From assembly GCA_961205875.1 (NCBI GenBank), contig OY540813.1, forward strand, positions 26,693,001 to 26,757,000: 64,000 nucleotides of DNA. Direction: 5' to 3'. The notes below the pieces were generated by a model that ran no database searches, was not told the origin of the DNA, and was given only the letters and a program-made list of their open reading frames with translations. Position numbers and translations under genes: made by a program. Positions 45,263 to 58,107 of this stretch are shown here, in pieces. Source of the stretch: Sialis fuliginosa. Its lineage: Eukaryota > Arthropoda > Insecta > Megaloptera > Sialidae. The stretch's first letter is position 1. Each line of letters starts with the position of its first letter.

Positions 45263-48200
45263 ATATAATCGTTATAAATAAAATTTTGAATTGATGAAAA
45301 TTATCGTTTTTTACGTATCAATATAATACGTGTATATTTTATATTTGTATTATTTCTTCTAAATTGTATTTCTAACGCATATATTAAACTGTTATAAGCA
45401 CTTATCTATTAGCGACTAAAATATGTTTATTTTAATAATTTAATAAAAAAAAGAAAACACGAGATTGTAACTAATACTAACATTATTTTAAATTGGATCA
45501 GTTTAAAAAAATATCGGCTTGTATTTTTTCTAACGTTTAATTAATATTAATTAATTTTAAAATTCAGAACATTCGATCAGATCGTTTCTGAAAAGGTAAA
45601 AAACAGTTTAAGAAAAACACTGCAGGTATATTCTCAAAACAATAAATCTTTCGGAAAATCGAAAAACAAACAAAAATCGAATTTTTTAACTTTCACTGTA
45701 ATGTTCTTTCATAATACTGATATATCGAGGTATTAGATAAACGAAAATTTTAATGAATTTAAATATATATTTATGACCTTTAAATTTAAAGCATGATTTT
45801 GAATATACTATGTGAAAATTATATATCTGTTAGAGGGAAATGGGGGCATCATACACTTGGAGCGTTCATACAGATGGATTAATAAGTGTACTAACGTAAC
45901 TACGAAAATATGTGTAATACCAATAGATGGTACTGACCACCCGCTACAACATATCAACAGTTTAAATCTTTAAATTGTCATCTTGATGGTCATTTTCATC
46001 AATTTTCATTTTCAATGTGTGGAGATAATTTGGTGCGTTATCAAAAATATTTCGAAAACAGTAACAAATTGTGTTATTTTGAATAAATTAGTGTTATTTT
46101 ATACGTATAACAGTTGCATTTATTTGTTTGTAATGTTGATTTAGTTTTTCTATATTTTCATTTTTTTCAAAACATAAAATTTTATAAAATTTTCACCCGG
46201 GGATCGTTTATAAGGTTTGGTAATGTATAATATTGATGGAACCATCCGATCTTCTTGTTTGTATTGATCTGATGACCGACCAACGTCTTTTATTTTCGTC
46301 CAAATGATTTGTTTAATTGGCTTATTTAATAAAATTATTATATGTGCTATTCAGTTATCATAATCTATATTTATAATTTGTTTTTATTTTGAGGTTTAAT
46401 GTATAGTATGATTTTTTTAGAGGTTTAATATTTTTTGTTCTGGGCCATATTAAAACTATCTTTAAGAAGTATGAATAATATTATGTTGCTGTGCTTCAAA
46501 CTTACTTTTTTATATATGTATTATTCCTCCCCGACACGTGTATCAAGGATCCCTGGGGTCGGGGTGGTTTAATACAGTTTTCAATATTTTTTTTCAAAAA
46601 AGGAATACTTACTTAGATATGACAATTTCACTCAAATAATGTCGTTATATTATGTTTTTATACAGAAAATTTATATTTTATTAAAAATGTACGAACCCTC
46701 CCCAACTCCTCCAACATCGTTTAGTTTTAATTAATTCATTCATTTACATTTCTTCAAAAATATTTTATAAATATAAGAAATTAATCAGATATTTCAATAC
46801 ACATAATAAAAGTAAATAAACCCTAGAATTATTAAATTAATTCATACAATTTCAACACCGATTTCTTCCCCTTTACTACAGAATGCATTCAACAGCCACC
46901 CTTGAAATAATTTTTGACTTTTCCATTAAGCTAAATTGATTGAGTTATCTGGTACAGTGTGATTTATAGAAGCTATAATGTCCGCCTGGTTGCATAAAGT
47001 TGCTGGCTTTTCTGATAAATTGATCGATGATGATAACATAGATATGTCTTGCATTGAACAATACGTCGAGTGGCGGCGTGGGCGGTAGAATTAGCCTTTG
47101 ATTGCACTTTTCATATTCATACTCATAATATTATCCCATTTTCAGTACTTTTAATGCCTTAACTTCACTTTTAATTAACTTTGATTTGTTGATTAATATT
47201 CAATTATGAAACAACAAAACATTATTTTTAATTTTTAACAAATATTAGGTCTTTCATTATTACTGCAAATATAAATACAAAGAAATGTTTCAAGTATTGC
47301 AAATTTTACTTTTTATATAAAAAAAATATTTTGACTTATAAATTTAATCAATGTATTTCTATATAAAAATAAAAAACTACCATGGGTGCTACGGGACTTT
47401 CTTATACATAATATTATGCGTGCTTATATTATATTTTAAATATTTTTGGCTAGCTGATATTTGGCTTAAACTATAGAAAATAACGTTCATTATTCTTTTC
47501 TTCTATCAACCATTTTTTTTTTTTTTTTCAAATCAATTATTTTCTTTAATTTGTTGATAATAATATTCTTCAAAACTTTTGCCTAAAATATGTTTTAATT
47601 CGTAGCGTTTCAAAAATATTTTTTAAATTAATTAGATTGTTTTCAAACAAATGAATTTTTTCCAATGAATAATGATCATAAATATAAAAGTTTATCTATC
47701 ATATTTAGTCGTTTTTTTTGTTTCATTTGGGATTTTTAATAAGTTACGCCTTCTTATTTTATCTTAAATGAAAGTATTGTAATAGTCAATAATTAAATAA
47801 ATTATAAGTACATTATGCAACCCTACATTTTAAATCTTACGCCTATTCATTAATAGCTAATGATATTTAAAATGTATTTTATGTATGCAAATAAATTGCA
47901 TCTTTAAAATTATATATGCGACGCCCTCCATAAAATGTGCATTGGATTACTTTATTAATTTAGGAACGAGTCTAATGGAAAAGTCAAAAATAATTACAAG
48001 GGTAAAGTGTGGCGGTTTTATGAACGCTAAAAATAAATTATCATTGACTTTTTATTAGATTTTTTAGTGTTTTTATTTTCTTGTAGGATTGTTTTATGCT
48101 TTTTTAAATATATCATTTCCATTATTGCTTTACGTTTTTTTGTTATATAAACAAACAAAATGGGTTCTTAAGTTTTTAATATTGTTTGTTCTTGTTCAGA

Positions 48201-49050
48201 AGAGAGTTATTTTTGAAATTCAATTGCTTTTATTAATAAATAAATAAATAAATGTATCGGCGTAACTTTTGTGCAGCCTTATTTAAAATGAATATTTATT
48301 ATAGTTAGAGACGATATTTTATGTACAAAATTCACCATTCCAACATTTCAGCAAATATAGGGTATAATATAATAATCGTGTATAAAAAAAGACACAATTG
48401 TCTTGTTTCAACGTTCACAGAATACTTCCAGGGGCGATTGTCAAAATAAATTAAATTTACGATGAAGCTAATGTAATTTATGAGAATTATGTGAGACCCC
48501 ATTAATTTGAAACATGTGAAATACATTGGAAATTTTTATGCAGAAATGAAAAAATAATGCCGTATAAAAGGATTAAATAATACGGCTTGTAAAATATGGA
48601 GAAAAGCTACATAAAAGCTATTTTATGAGGCCACAAAAGTTAGATGGCCGACACCAAAAATGATATATGAATGTGTAATAATTCTCATGAACTGTGCGGA
48701 AAAAGTGCAACATTTCATAGACTTGAAAGAGAGGGTATGTTACAATATTTAATATCACACAATACAGAATTCAATTGAATATTGCTATAAATAAACACAG
48801 ACTATACACATATGCAATATACCCATGCTTTTTTATTTTGATTTGTATTTTTTTATTTTTTTTTATTGAAACATGTATGTAACTATATTATACATATATA
48901 GTGCAAGTAGACATGTTTAATTTGTATACATATAAGTACTGTACATATGATAAATATTAATATTGTAGTGCATGTAGATAGTTTACAATTCACTTATAAA
49001 TATTGGTATTTTTATTACATTTCTATTAGATCAGATTTATTTAGTAATTA
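45263..49050. other. AT-rich stretch without recognised gene
   Basis: About 3.8 kb with no supported gene. A fragment at 47380-47407 (CCATGGGTGCTACGGG then ACTTTCTTATAC) belongs to the composite element family of 14.8-15.8 kb. A T-run lies at about 47511-47529. 46545-46575 (CACGTGTATCAAGGATCCCT) and 47060-47090 (GAGTGGCGGCGTGGGCGG) are short GC-rich scraps. Confidence 0.5.
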
Positions 49051-49058
49051 ACGCAGAT

Positions 49059-49865
49059 CATGGGCGCCAGCAAGATTTCTTTCAGGGGGGTGCATCTAAG
49101 TATATAAAATTTTTATTTAAAATTAATATCACGCGGGTATTTTAATATGCATTTGTGGAATGCATCTTCGCCTGTGAGGATAATCACGCCTCTAGCTGTT
49201 GAAAATCAAAAACATTTGTTTTTTCGAACACTATATTTTTTTGGAAGCTAATATTTGGTCAGGTTGAAAGTTACATAAAATGTGACTTCCAAAAAAAAAA
49301 TCAGCCCAATTTACGCAAAGGCCGATTTTGTATGCTTACCTGGCTATAGCCTTTGAGAAAAATAAAAAGTTTTGTGTCAGGCATTTCTAACAGGCATTGA
49401 CATGGCATAAATGTATTTTTCAATAGAAAAATCTATAAACTTTCATTTGGTCATAGTTTGAAGCTGTTACTCGATTGGTATAGTAATGAGTAAAAAAATT
49501 TTTTTTAAGTTTTGTGCCAAAATATGACAGGATTTAATAAGACACACATTTTTTTATATAACTTTAGGAATACTAAATTTTGGCAGTTTTCAAAGTGTTA
49601 CTTTATTAGTATAATAGCTGTACAAAAAATTTCCCGGAAGAAAGGACGGCTAAAAATGTTTAACAAGTTCTGGCCAGGCACAAAATGATTTTTCTCATAG
49701 TCGCTATGTACATTTTATGTTTGGACAACAACCAAGGCGACTTAAACTGTTCAAAGAGTGAATTATAAAAGAAAAATTGTATTTCTTAATTTTTTCATGT
49801 GTTTTTTTCTTTTTTGACAGGAGGGTGCAAGTGCACCTCCTTGCACCCCCCTCCCGGCGCCCACG
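49059..49865. mobile_element. Non-autonomous hAT element, TGGGCGCC ends
   Basis: A perfect 8-bp duplication ACGCAGAT at 49051-49058 and 49866-49873 flanks 807 bp. The inverted ends are CATGGGCGCC and CGTGGGCGCC; a further shared GGGGGGTGCA block lies just inside each end (49086 and, inverted, about 49842). TIR type and 8-bp target size indicate the hAT superfamily. The AT-rich interior has no transposase frame. Confidence 0.88.
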
Positions 49866-49873
49866 ACGCAGAT

Positions 49874-50285
49874 ATAAAAAAAAAGTCAGGACACACACGG
49901 AAAAATAATAGCCCAAAAATGTGAGGATTACATAATCTGTTGTCAGATCCGTTAAACAGGTACATGAGGTGTTAGCTGAGGGCCTTGCGAAGCCTGTATG
50001 TTGTGTGCATAGTATTTACTGAGGCTACATACGAGGAGAGTTGAGTAATGTCTTATCTCATCTTGGTTTTTGGAACTTGTATCTCGCCTCGGTCTCGACT
50101 TTTATTACTTATCGTATTGTCTCGATCTCGTTGTGATAATTAAGGCCATCTCGTTTTGCTCGAATTGAAGTGAATTTCACCTCAGTGTGTAGACCTAATA
50201 ATGGGGTAAATCGGCCCCCAATGCAAATTCAGTATCTCGATTATTTTTTGAATGTTTTGACTTATGTAAGTAGACTAGCGTGTCT
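49874..50285. repeat. CGAGAC-family fragment and unclear sequence
   Basis: 50055-50165 has TCTCGCCTCGGTCTCGAC, TGTCTCGATCTCG and CATCTCGTTTTGCTCG, the same motif family as at 50946-51063. 49940-50040 is slightly GC-richer but unrecognised. Confidence 0.4.
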
Positions 50286-50600
50286 TTTTTGTCTTGGTTC
50301 CATTAGCCTATGTTTTAGCTTTAAATCTAAAGATAATTGTCTCAAAATTTCAAAGTCGTAGATCAAACTTGTGAACCGAGTCTTTTTCCCATTTGATTAA
50401 CATGAGAAAAATGATTTTTTTACTTACTTTATAGCTCGTTGAAAAAAATTTTTTTTTAATTTCTTACAGCAATATTTTACAGAGAATTAAATTTTCTATA
50501 AAAAAGATCCGGAGTGCTCAATTCATAGACAAATTATTTTTAAAAATGTGTTCGTTTAAACGTTTTCATAAAAATTTAATTTTGGCAAAATTATCTTTAT
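50286..50600 (+). repeat. Dispersed repeat (copy 2 of the 17515 family)
   Basis: Shares TTAGCCTATGTTTTAGCTTT, TAGATCAAAC.TGTGAACCGAG, CATTTGATTAACATGAG, GAGAATTAA and GTGCTCAATTCATAGA with 17515-17840. The internal hairpin of copy 1 is only half present. Non-coding. Confidence 0.6.
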
Positions 50601-53467
50601 CATTATTTCAATTTTTCTACTAAGATTTCGCCACACTTTTCTTGTTCATAACATAAAGCTATGCGGTAATAAATAGAGTATATATGTTGTGTTGCCATCG
50701 TTTGCAGTTTGAGAGATTTGTCACTCACAGATATGAATGTGTCTTATAGTTATTTATAGTGAAATCACTTCGCGAAAAAAGGGTGGCAGCGTTGCAACGC
50801 AAATCTTGCTGCTTCTGCATAAAGGATTATTTATTTGGTGTAGGGGTTTAATGTCTGCTACATATTTTATCCACTCGAGTCTCTTACACTAGCTATTTGG
50901 TATTACTGTTTTCTTTGATTTTTTGGGTTTTGTATTTGGTGTTGGTAGGGCTGCAAACGAGACGAAAGTACCATCTCGTTAAAATTCAAGTGTTGTCATC
51001 TCAGTATCGTCTCGTCTGAATTTTAGCCAGTCTCGTCTCGAACTTAAACTCTTATCTCGATGTGTAAAAATTAGTTGTAGAGAATACTATTATACTATTA
51101 TCGAAAATGTATGTTCTAATGTAAGTAAGTATTCTAATGAAACAAATCCGTTTTCTAGATAATTCATTTATGTATAATGATGTATAAAAAAAGTCTTGTG
51201 ATGGCCACGGCAGTTTATTATTTAATAGAATAATCGTTTTGACTTTTAAATGTCCATATCGGTATCTCATGTAAAATTTAATAGATAGTAATTTTATTAA
51301 TACCCCTACAAAAAAGCAAACATTATGAATATTATTATTATAATTTGAAGTAATTAATTAAAATCTGTATACAAATGAAGTAAAAAAACAGTAATATATA
51401 ATTAAAAGTATGTAAACTTTTAATAACAACAAAAATTTAGTTAAACAGACTTATAATGTAAACCACAGGCATTGTTCCTTTTAATTAAAAACACACACTA
51501 TGAAAAACAATCTTCATAATAACACTTGGAAAAAATTAAAACGAAATTGTCTTTCACGATTTTTTGTATTAATCTCCCAAATAAGGTGGTGCTATGAATG
51601 AACAGTATAACAATAGAAAACTTAATTAGAAATCTTTTGTCAATGCTTCAATAAACATAATATGGTAGTGCGTTCGTTCTAAAAAAAACTTTTATTACGA
51701 ATAAAAGTTCTTTCATCAAATTTCATGTAAATTTCTAACATTTTATTCATATTTTCTGAGAAAATAATAATACGGCTTTTTCCCTCTTATATGCTTATGC
51801 CAAGTATAAAATATGATAAAAATTCGCATTGCTAATGTGAATGTACCAAGAGATACTTTAAAACTCTTTCCGGTATAAAAGTTCTGTTTTACGGCTGTAA
51901 ACATTATGTATGCTGTTTTTTTGCTCTTCTTCGTTCAAACAATGTACAATGCTCATCAGCGCTCGGTAAAAAAAACTCTTCAGTGATTTTCATATCACTT
52001 AGAAATTATGTTTTATTTATCCTAAATTTACAAATGTCATAGAAATCAGTTTTCAAAATGTGTTCACATATTTTATATTCATTCTCTTTGACATATTTTA
52101 TAGTTTTTTTATATTTGTTTATATACTAGTCTTTCCTAAATGTTGATACCAGAAGTGTCCCTTTTTCAGTACATGCATGTTAAGTAAATACCTGTTAACG
52201 CTGAATTAAATCAAGAATATTTTTACCAAAGCAATCAAATATTACTCCGGACCCGAAAGAGTTGTTAAGTATAAAAATTTATGTACTCTATCAATTTACA
52301 CAAAACAATATTTTTCGGATAATTTAGACACATACTACATTATATAAATTGATCACATGTTTTTTGAGAACGAAATATGTTTTCAATTTTATACGTACGG
52401 ATAAAATAATAATTTACAGTCTTATTTTTTAACATATAATACTCTAAATTACATTTTGATATATCGCTTCGTCATTTCCGCATTTTCCAATATATATTAA
52501 ATTTCCTCACAGTTTTAAAAATAGGGGATTTGATTTCTATACAACATCGTGGAAAATGATAAATTGCTTTTTAACATGTCTCGTTATTCAATGATATTTA
52601 TGACTAAAGTAAGTTTGTTATGTCAGAACTAATTAATTAATGTATGGCACAGCATATTTTCTTAGGACTGCATTAAAGCATTTTTTAAACATTTTTATGT
52701 TACATTAATTATATTATCTAATGTTTCTTTTACCGCCGTTTTAATAGACTAACATTATTTCTTGTCCTATAGCTCTTTATTCTATTTTATATAAATATAT
52801 ATAGAAATAATCATTATAATTTTTTCATTTAAAATAAAAATTATAATTTCAATAGGATTTTTTGCTCAATTTTTCAACGTTCATAAATAATACATTTATT
52901 CATAAATAATACAATTAATTTAAATAAACGGACAATAAAATGGTATTAAAAAATTAAACATCAATAATGTAAACTATTTAGTACAATAAGAATAGGTGAT
53001 AAAATATGTACCTACCATAAGTATAATCGTATTATTAAATAATATTTTTTATGGATGAAATATTCCCTAAATCCCCGGTATGACATTTTGTAAGAAAAAT
53101 ATCGTCAGCCGTCATACCGTTCTAAATCCGCGTTGTTTTCGCTGTAAACACCAGTTATGAAAAGTCCGTTTGTGTAAAATATTATGTTGTTTATGTTTTT
53201 GTCGTGAACGCGATTTATAAGATCACTGAACGAGGCTCTGGTTTTGTATATCCGGTAAAATATTGTACGTTTTAAATTTTATGGGATAATGGAAAGTTTT
53301 TGTTGTTATTATTTAATATTTTGTTGATACGCATCAATGGATTCTATTGTGTTTTAAGTTTATTTATATTTACATTCTGAGATTAAAAAACTGTCATGAT
53401 TTGATTAGGGAATGTAGATAAACAAAAATTTACTTTTTAAAATAAATAATGAAAACTGTAAACAATA
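50601..53467. other. AT-rich stretch with CGAGAC fragment
   Basis: 50946-51063 starts AGGGCTGCAAACGAGACGA and has repeated CTCGT motifs, like one end of a hAT-type element whose partner end is missing. The rest (51064-53467) is AT-rich with no supported exon or RNA gene. Confidence 0.5.
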
Positions 53468-53469
53468 TA

Positions 53470-53640
53470 CAGTGGGGGCGCGTTTATTGGGCATTTGTTT
53501 TATATGCTAGTGTCCAATTATCGAAATTGTCCCTTTATAGAGTACTGTCACTAACCTCTTATTATTGGACATTTTTTCTATTAACTGTGTAATGAAACAG
53601 TTTTTCATTGTTTACAATTATTACGGACATAAATCATTTA
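53470..53640. repeat. Single pogo-like transposon end
   Basis: TA then CAGTGGGGGCGCGTTTATTG at 53470, matching the pattern of the 8642 element end (CAGTCGGGACTCGTTTATTC). GTCCAATTAT and ATTATTGGAC inside form a short dyad. No opposite end was found. Confidence 0.4.
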
Positions 53641-53839
53641 AACGTGTCAATAATGTTATAGACGGGGGCCTAATTACCACAACCCCAGTATTAACTATAT
53701 TTAGTTAGTATACAACAATCTTGAATGCTATAAATAGTATAAGAAAATATTCATTGAGATATTTATTTTTGATCTAATATTTTATCTTAATAGGTTTCTA
53801 CACGTAAAATAATTGCAAACCACTGCACTAAGTTTTAGT

Positions 53840-54015
53840 AAACAAAAAAAAAAAAAAACAAAAAAAACATAAAATATAGAATAACGTTAAAAAAAATAAC
53901 AGAAATAAAAAATAAAAATAAACACTAGAAAAAAATATATATACAATACAGTTCAAGTCTGGCTGAGGGGCTACGCCCGATGGCCAATAACATAAATTAA
54001 AAAAAAAAAAAAAAA
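53840..54015 (+). mobile_element. Small poly-A retroposon with 11-bp target duplication
   Basis: TAAGTTTTAGT occurs at 53829-53839 and again at 54016-54026, exactly bracketing 176 bp that end in a run of A (about 53999-54015). The 5' half is A-rich; the 3' part contains AAGTCTGGCTGAGGGGCTAC and GCCCGATGGCC before the tail. Direct duplication plus poly-A tail is the signature of LINE-type target-primed insertion, here of a 5'-truncated LINE or a SINE. No tRNA-like A or B box is obvious. Confidence 0.75.
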
Positions 54016-54026
54016 TAAGTTTTAGT

Positions 54027-54955
54027 GATCGAAAATGGCGTGAAGAAATTTCGAATTGTGTAACTATAATAACTATAATCTAACTTATACATTTTGTTTA
54101 CATTTTGTACTATTTACTTTTAATTGAAACGTTCTCAATTATAATTTATTTTTTTCATTTCTTACAATTAGTGAGAATAATTTACTTTCTCACGGTAAAA
54201 CAGTTATTTTTATGCAATCGAAGACGGTAAGCATATTTCTTTATCGATTTAGCACCCCATACGAGTTGCGCTTGAGGCAAATATCTCATTTTCTTTTTTC
54301 TGAAGTGAGAGTCGATTCTTTTATTTGCAGTCCTCTTTATGATAATCCGTTCTATGCATGAAAGTGGATTTCTACCGTAGATGTAAAAATAAGGGAGTCA
54401 TATTCGTATTCATAGTTTACACATTAAGTATACCTATATATGTATTCCCTGTCTATTTTTAATCATTTTATTCATTTCTATGTTTTTATTTTGGTCTTTC
54501 TTCTTATATTAAAGTGGATTTCCCTGCATTACACATACAAAAATTTATTTGCATGCATGAAAAAATATCAAATGTCCGATATTATAAAGGAGCTAATAAA
54601 TATTTGTTAGCTAACAAGCACTATATAATATAATATATTGATTATATGTGATATTATCTATGAATTTGTTAGTTGTTAATTTACACATCTACCTGATTCA
54701 TACGTATTGTTCACTTGATAAACAATACTTCGATTTCCTATAAATAAAGTACATTCTTTGTAATGTAGTCATGTATGCAACTATTAATAAATGATTTCAA
54801 ATCCAATAAAACGTTTAAATGATGTTTCAAACACGTTATAATTGTTTAAATATAGAATTTTAAATTTTTGTCGTACGAAAAATTTCAATGTTTTTTTTTT
54901 AATCAACTTCATTTTTAGTTCTGAACCTACATTCGTGTGTTAGATGACATATGTA
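54027..54955. other. AT-rich stretch without recognised content
   Basis: No exon, RNA gene or element end recognised. Confidence 0.5.
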
Positions 54956-55149
54956 CTTACAAGGGGAGATCATATCTAGGGAAGTTGGGATTTTAGTCAG
55001 CTTTGGAGAGGTGAATCTAGACCAAAAATAAGGAGACACGTGTTCGAGAACTCATCTGGGCAGCCCTTATTAGTAAAGATATTAAATTTTGAAAATTGGT
55101 ATATTTCCTTAAGCTCTTATGTACTGTAATAAGCATCTACGTTAACAAT

Positions 55150-55222
55150 CCTTCAATGGCTGTGTGTGTAGAGCGCCGGCTTATGATCCAAAGAACACAG
55201 GTTCGAATCCCGTACCCTGTAC
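55150..55222 (+). ncRNA. tRNA-like Pol III unit, left arm
   Basis: TGGCTGTGTGTGTAGAGC (from 55157) aligns base for base with the D arm of a tRNA (GGCT…GAGC stem). CACAGGTTCGAATCCCGT (55196-55213) gives a T arm with the exact B-box GGTTCGAATCC. A and B boxes are about 40 bp apart and TTTTT follows near 55231, a possible Pol III stop. However, the anticodon stem (around CCGGCTTATGATCC) and the acceptor stem (…ACCCTGT) do not pair. It is therefore a tRNA-derived SINE head, tRNA pseudogene or other Pol III transcript, not a working tRNA. Confidence 0.6.
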
Positions 55223-55921
55223 AAAATAATTTTTATTTTCAATTGTTTCTTACTTTTTATTTTTTTACATATAGATTACCACTACCTGCTATTTATACAT
55301 TATGTTTTTTAGGTAAACATATCGATAATATATGTTTTTTGGGTTGAAATACACATGTAAAGTTTTAAATAGATTATTTTTATTGAAACTACGTATATAA
55401 TTTACCAATTAAAAATATATTTCAATTGTTAAACTTTTAAATATTCCAAACTGTGCATCATTTATTATAAAATAAAAATAATAATATCGTATAATCTTAC
55501 TTGTTTTATTTAATTAAAGAAATATAAATATAAACAAATAACTAGCTGTAAATAATTTAATTATAAGGCCAAAAAGGAAAAAAAATAGAAATAATAATAT
55601 TTTCAATAGTATAGAAGACCGATAATTTATTTGAATGAAAAAAATTAAATAAAAGTAAAAAATAATTTATTTAGGTATCAAATAAATTTGATTAATTGAA
55701 ATATATTTTTAATTGGTAAATTATATACGTAGTTTCAATAAAAATAACATCATAAATAAACTATTTAAAACTTTACATGTGTATTTCAACCCAAAAAACA
55801 TATATGTATTATCGATATGTTTACATAAAAAGCATAATGTATAAATAGCAGGTAGTGGTAATCTATATGTAAAAAAAATAAAAAGTAAGAAACAATTTAA
55901 AATAAAAATAAAAATTATTTT

Positions 55922-55994
55922 TGTACAGGGTACGGGATTCGAACCTGTGTTCTTTGGATCATAAGCCGGCGCTCTACACACACAGCCATTGAAG
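55922..55994 (-). ncRNA. tRNA-like Pol III unit, right arm
   Basis: The same unit as in the left arm, on the minus strand: GGTTCGAATCC is seen as GGATTCGAACC at 55935-55945 and the D-arm part as GCTCTACACACACAGCCA at 55970-55987. It is identical to the left unit over the core. The two units point toward each other, so transcripts from both would be complementary. Confidence 0.6.
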
Positions 55995-56189
55995 GATTGT
56001 TAACGTAGATGCTTATTACAGTACATAAGAGCTTAAGGAAATATACCAATTTTCAAAATTTAATATCTTTACTAATAAGGGCTGCCCAGATGAGTTCTCG
56101 AACACGTGTCTCCTTATTTTTGGTCTAGATTCACCTCTCCAAAGCTGACTAAAATCCCAACTTCCCTAGATATGATCTCCCCTTGTTAG

Positions 56190-56504
56190 TTTACTATTAT
56201 ATGTCAATTTTTTATACAAATTCTAAGATGGGACCTGGTGTTCCTGAGAATGTGAAGATATAATTTTACATGATTTTCTTAGTAACTACTGAACGGTTTT
56301 TATTCCGGGTTTCATTAATGGATAGCTTATGTTTATGTGTATAATTTGTGAATATTTTGAAAAAAATTCATGAAATCTGAAAAACAATTCGTGGTAAACC
56401 GAGCATTTTGGGTGGGCATGTTGAATATTTTAGGTCACTATAAGTTTGTGGATATTGACTTAAAATTTAATTAAAAATGCGTGTAAAAAATGTGTCGCTA
56501 CAAA
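56190..56504. other. Decayed repeat-like stretch
   Basis: TACTGAACGGTTTTTATTCC and GAGCATTTTGGGTGGGCATG have the phrasing of insect LINE tails. It may belong to the repeat that starts to match copy 1 at 56505. No gene. Confidence 0.35.
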
Positions 56505-57245
56505 TAAAAACATCTGCCATGTAAATGCACAGCGCTTCCTCGTGCTGAATTTACCAAAGGTAGTTTTATTCAACAATTTAAATAAAAACCGATAGTGCTT
56601 ATATAAATTGCTTGGAATTGGTTAACTATTTATTTTTGTACAATTTTACTAAAAAATATTAGTTCGAAATTTATTTTTAAAACGCACCTGAATATTTTTT
56701 CATATATTTTTAATTTTTTGACAATTTCAATCTAAATTTAAATTTATGCAAATGTTAAAATGACATTTAAAACGTCAAAATGACATTTAATATGTCCAAG
56801 CAAATATCAATTTAGAAAAACAAAACAAGAATTTTTAAAATAAATTGAGATAAATCTTTGTAACGGAATATTTTACAACAAACGTTGTAGTCCCATATTA
56901 TAGGAAATTTAATGCTCTACAAAAAATATTCTACAAAATTTTAAAGTAACATGTGTCATTCTTGAGATATCTTGAAAAAATAAATATTTTGGGGTGTCAC
57001 CCCTCCCCCTTACACACGATTTTGATGATTTTGAAATGAGACCGTCCTCAAGCCAGACCCAACCATCCGACCAAATTTCAATAATATGGATTCAGTGGTT
57101 CATGAGTTATATGTGTGACAAGGATTCAGGAGACACACGGACACACGGACGTACAGACAAGGAACGAAAAGTGTTTGTCTTGACCTGAAACAGAAAGATC
57201 AATTTAAAATTTTGAAATCGGAGAACATTTTTTTTGTCTCAATCT
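56505..57245 (+). repeat. Dispersed repeat of about 720 bp (copy 2)
   Basis: Matches 3775-4495 in order and orientation, with a local duplication of the GTCAAAATGACATTTAA phrase near 56755-56795 and an extra CCCCTCCCC in the middle. The tail ACGGACACACGGACGTACAG corresponds to the ACAGAC array of copy 1. The open frame 56994-57188 is the repeat itself. No reverse transcriptase seen. Confidence 0.7.
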
Positions 57246-58107
57246 GAAAGGATCGCAAAGCTTCTTGTATCTTCGATATTGTGAGGAAGCAAAATTAATA
57301 TATACCTGTAAATATACCCGATTTTATAAACGATAGGTATTAATTAACAATTCCAGGTAAATTGAAGATATTAACAATACATAATATGTATATCTCCTTA
57401 AGTTATAGACAGATACCAGTTGCTATATTCAAGATTGAGATTGCTAGACGACTTGTTGTTTATTGAAACTGGACAATAATCCCATTAATTTTCTCAATAA
57501 TATTCGGAATTTAATTTTCAGCAGCAAGTACATACTTAAAAACAATATAAAATTCGATTATTGACTTCAAAAACTAAATAACTTTTAATTTATTGAAAAC
57601 TTTCACAATTCTATAAATGATTTTTGTTGTTTGGTGATCAAACTGTCTCTAACAGAGAGAACTGAGTTCGCAGTCGCCCCCTCCCAGCCCCTACCCACGC
57701 GAATACTTAATCATAGAATAATACTTTTCTGATGTTGTTTGCAGATACGATTTCCATCCAGAGTTGTTTGCGTTTCAGGATTTTTATTTCATTTTCTTGA
57801 AAAGTCTGATATTTTGATTGGATGGATGCAAAACATTAAGATAAAATGTTTTGTAGAATTCTTATTTATTTATTTTGTCCTGCTTTCTTATTTTAAGTTA
57901 CGTTGGTGTGTGTATTTAAGGTAGAGTGTTTTTCCTTGATTAGAAAATTTTAATTTTTATAATTGTTTTTACACTTATTTTTCACTTATTAAATTAATTA
58001 GTATAATTTGTTTATATTTTCTTTTTGTATGGTATAAATATTATTATTTTTATATTTTCCAAGAACAATTTAAATTATTCTTTTAAATTCCATTTTAACC
58101 TAACTTA
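57246..58107. other. AT-rich stretch without recognised gene
   Basis: 57655-57705 has a short C-rich patch (GTCGCCCCCTCCCAGCCCCT). The 61-codon frame at 57739 has no recognisable domain. No element ends. Confidence 0.45.

Larger units (their letters stand above)
54956..56189. repeat. 1.2-kb near-perfect palindrome with tRNA-like arms
   Basis: The left arm (about 54956-55427) and right arm (about 55694-56189) are inverted copies that differ mostly by small indels in A/T runs, around an AT-rich spacer of about 266 bp. Each arm holds, from outside in: AAGGGGAGATCATATCTAGG, GGAGACACGTGTTCGAGAAC, CAGCCCTTATTAGTAAAGAT, the tRNA-like unit, and CATATCGATAATA near the inner end. High arm identity suggests a recent inverted duplication or ongoing arm-to-arm conversion. 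The open frames (55096-55347 +, 55721-55981 -) are the same sequence read in each arm. Confidence 0.9.

Noticed and set aside
55150-55222. Functional tRNA gene
   Set aside because: D and T arms fit, but the acceptor and anticodon stems do not pair.
56994-57188. 64-codon frame in the 56.5-kb repeat
   Set aside because: The equivalent region of copy 1 has a different frame and different peptide, so it is repeat sequence read by chance.
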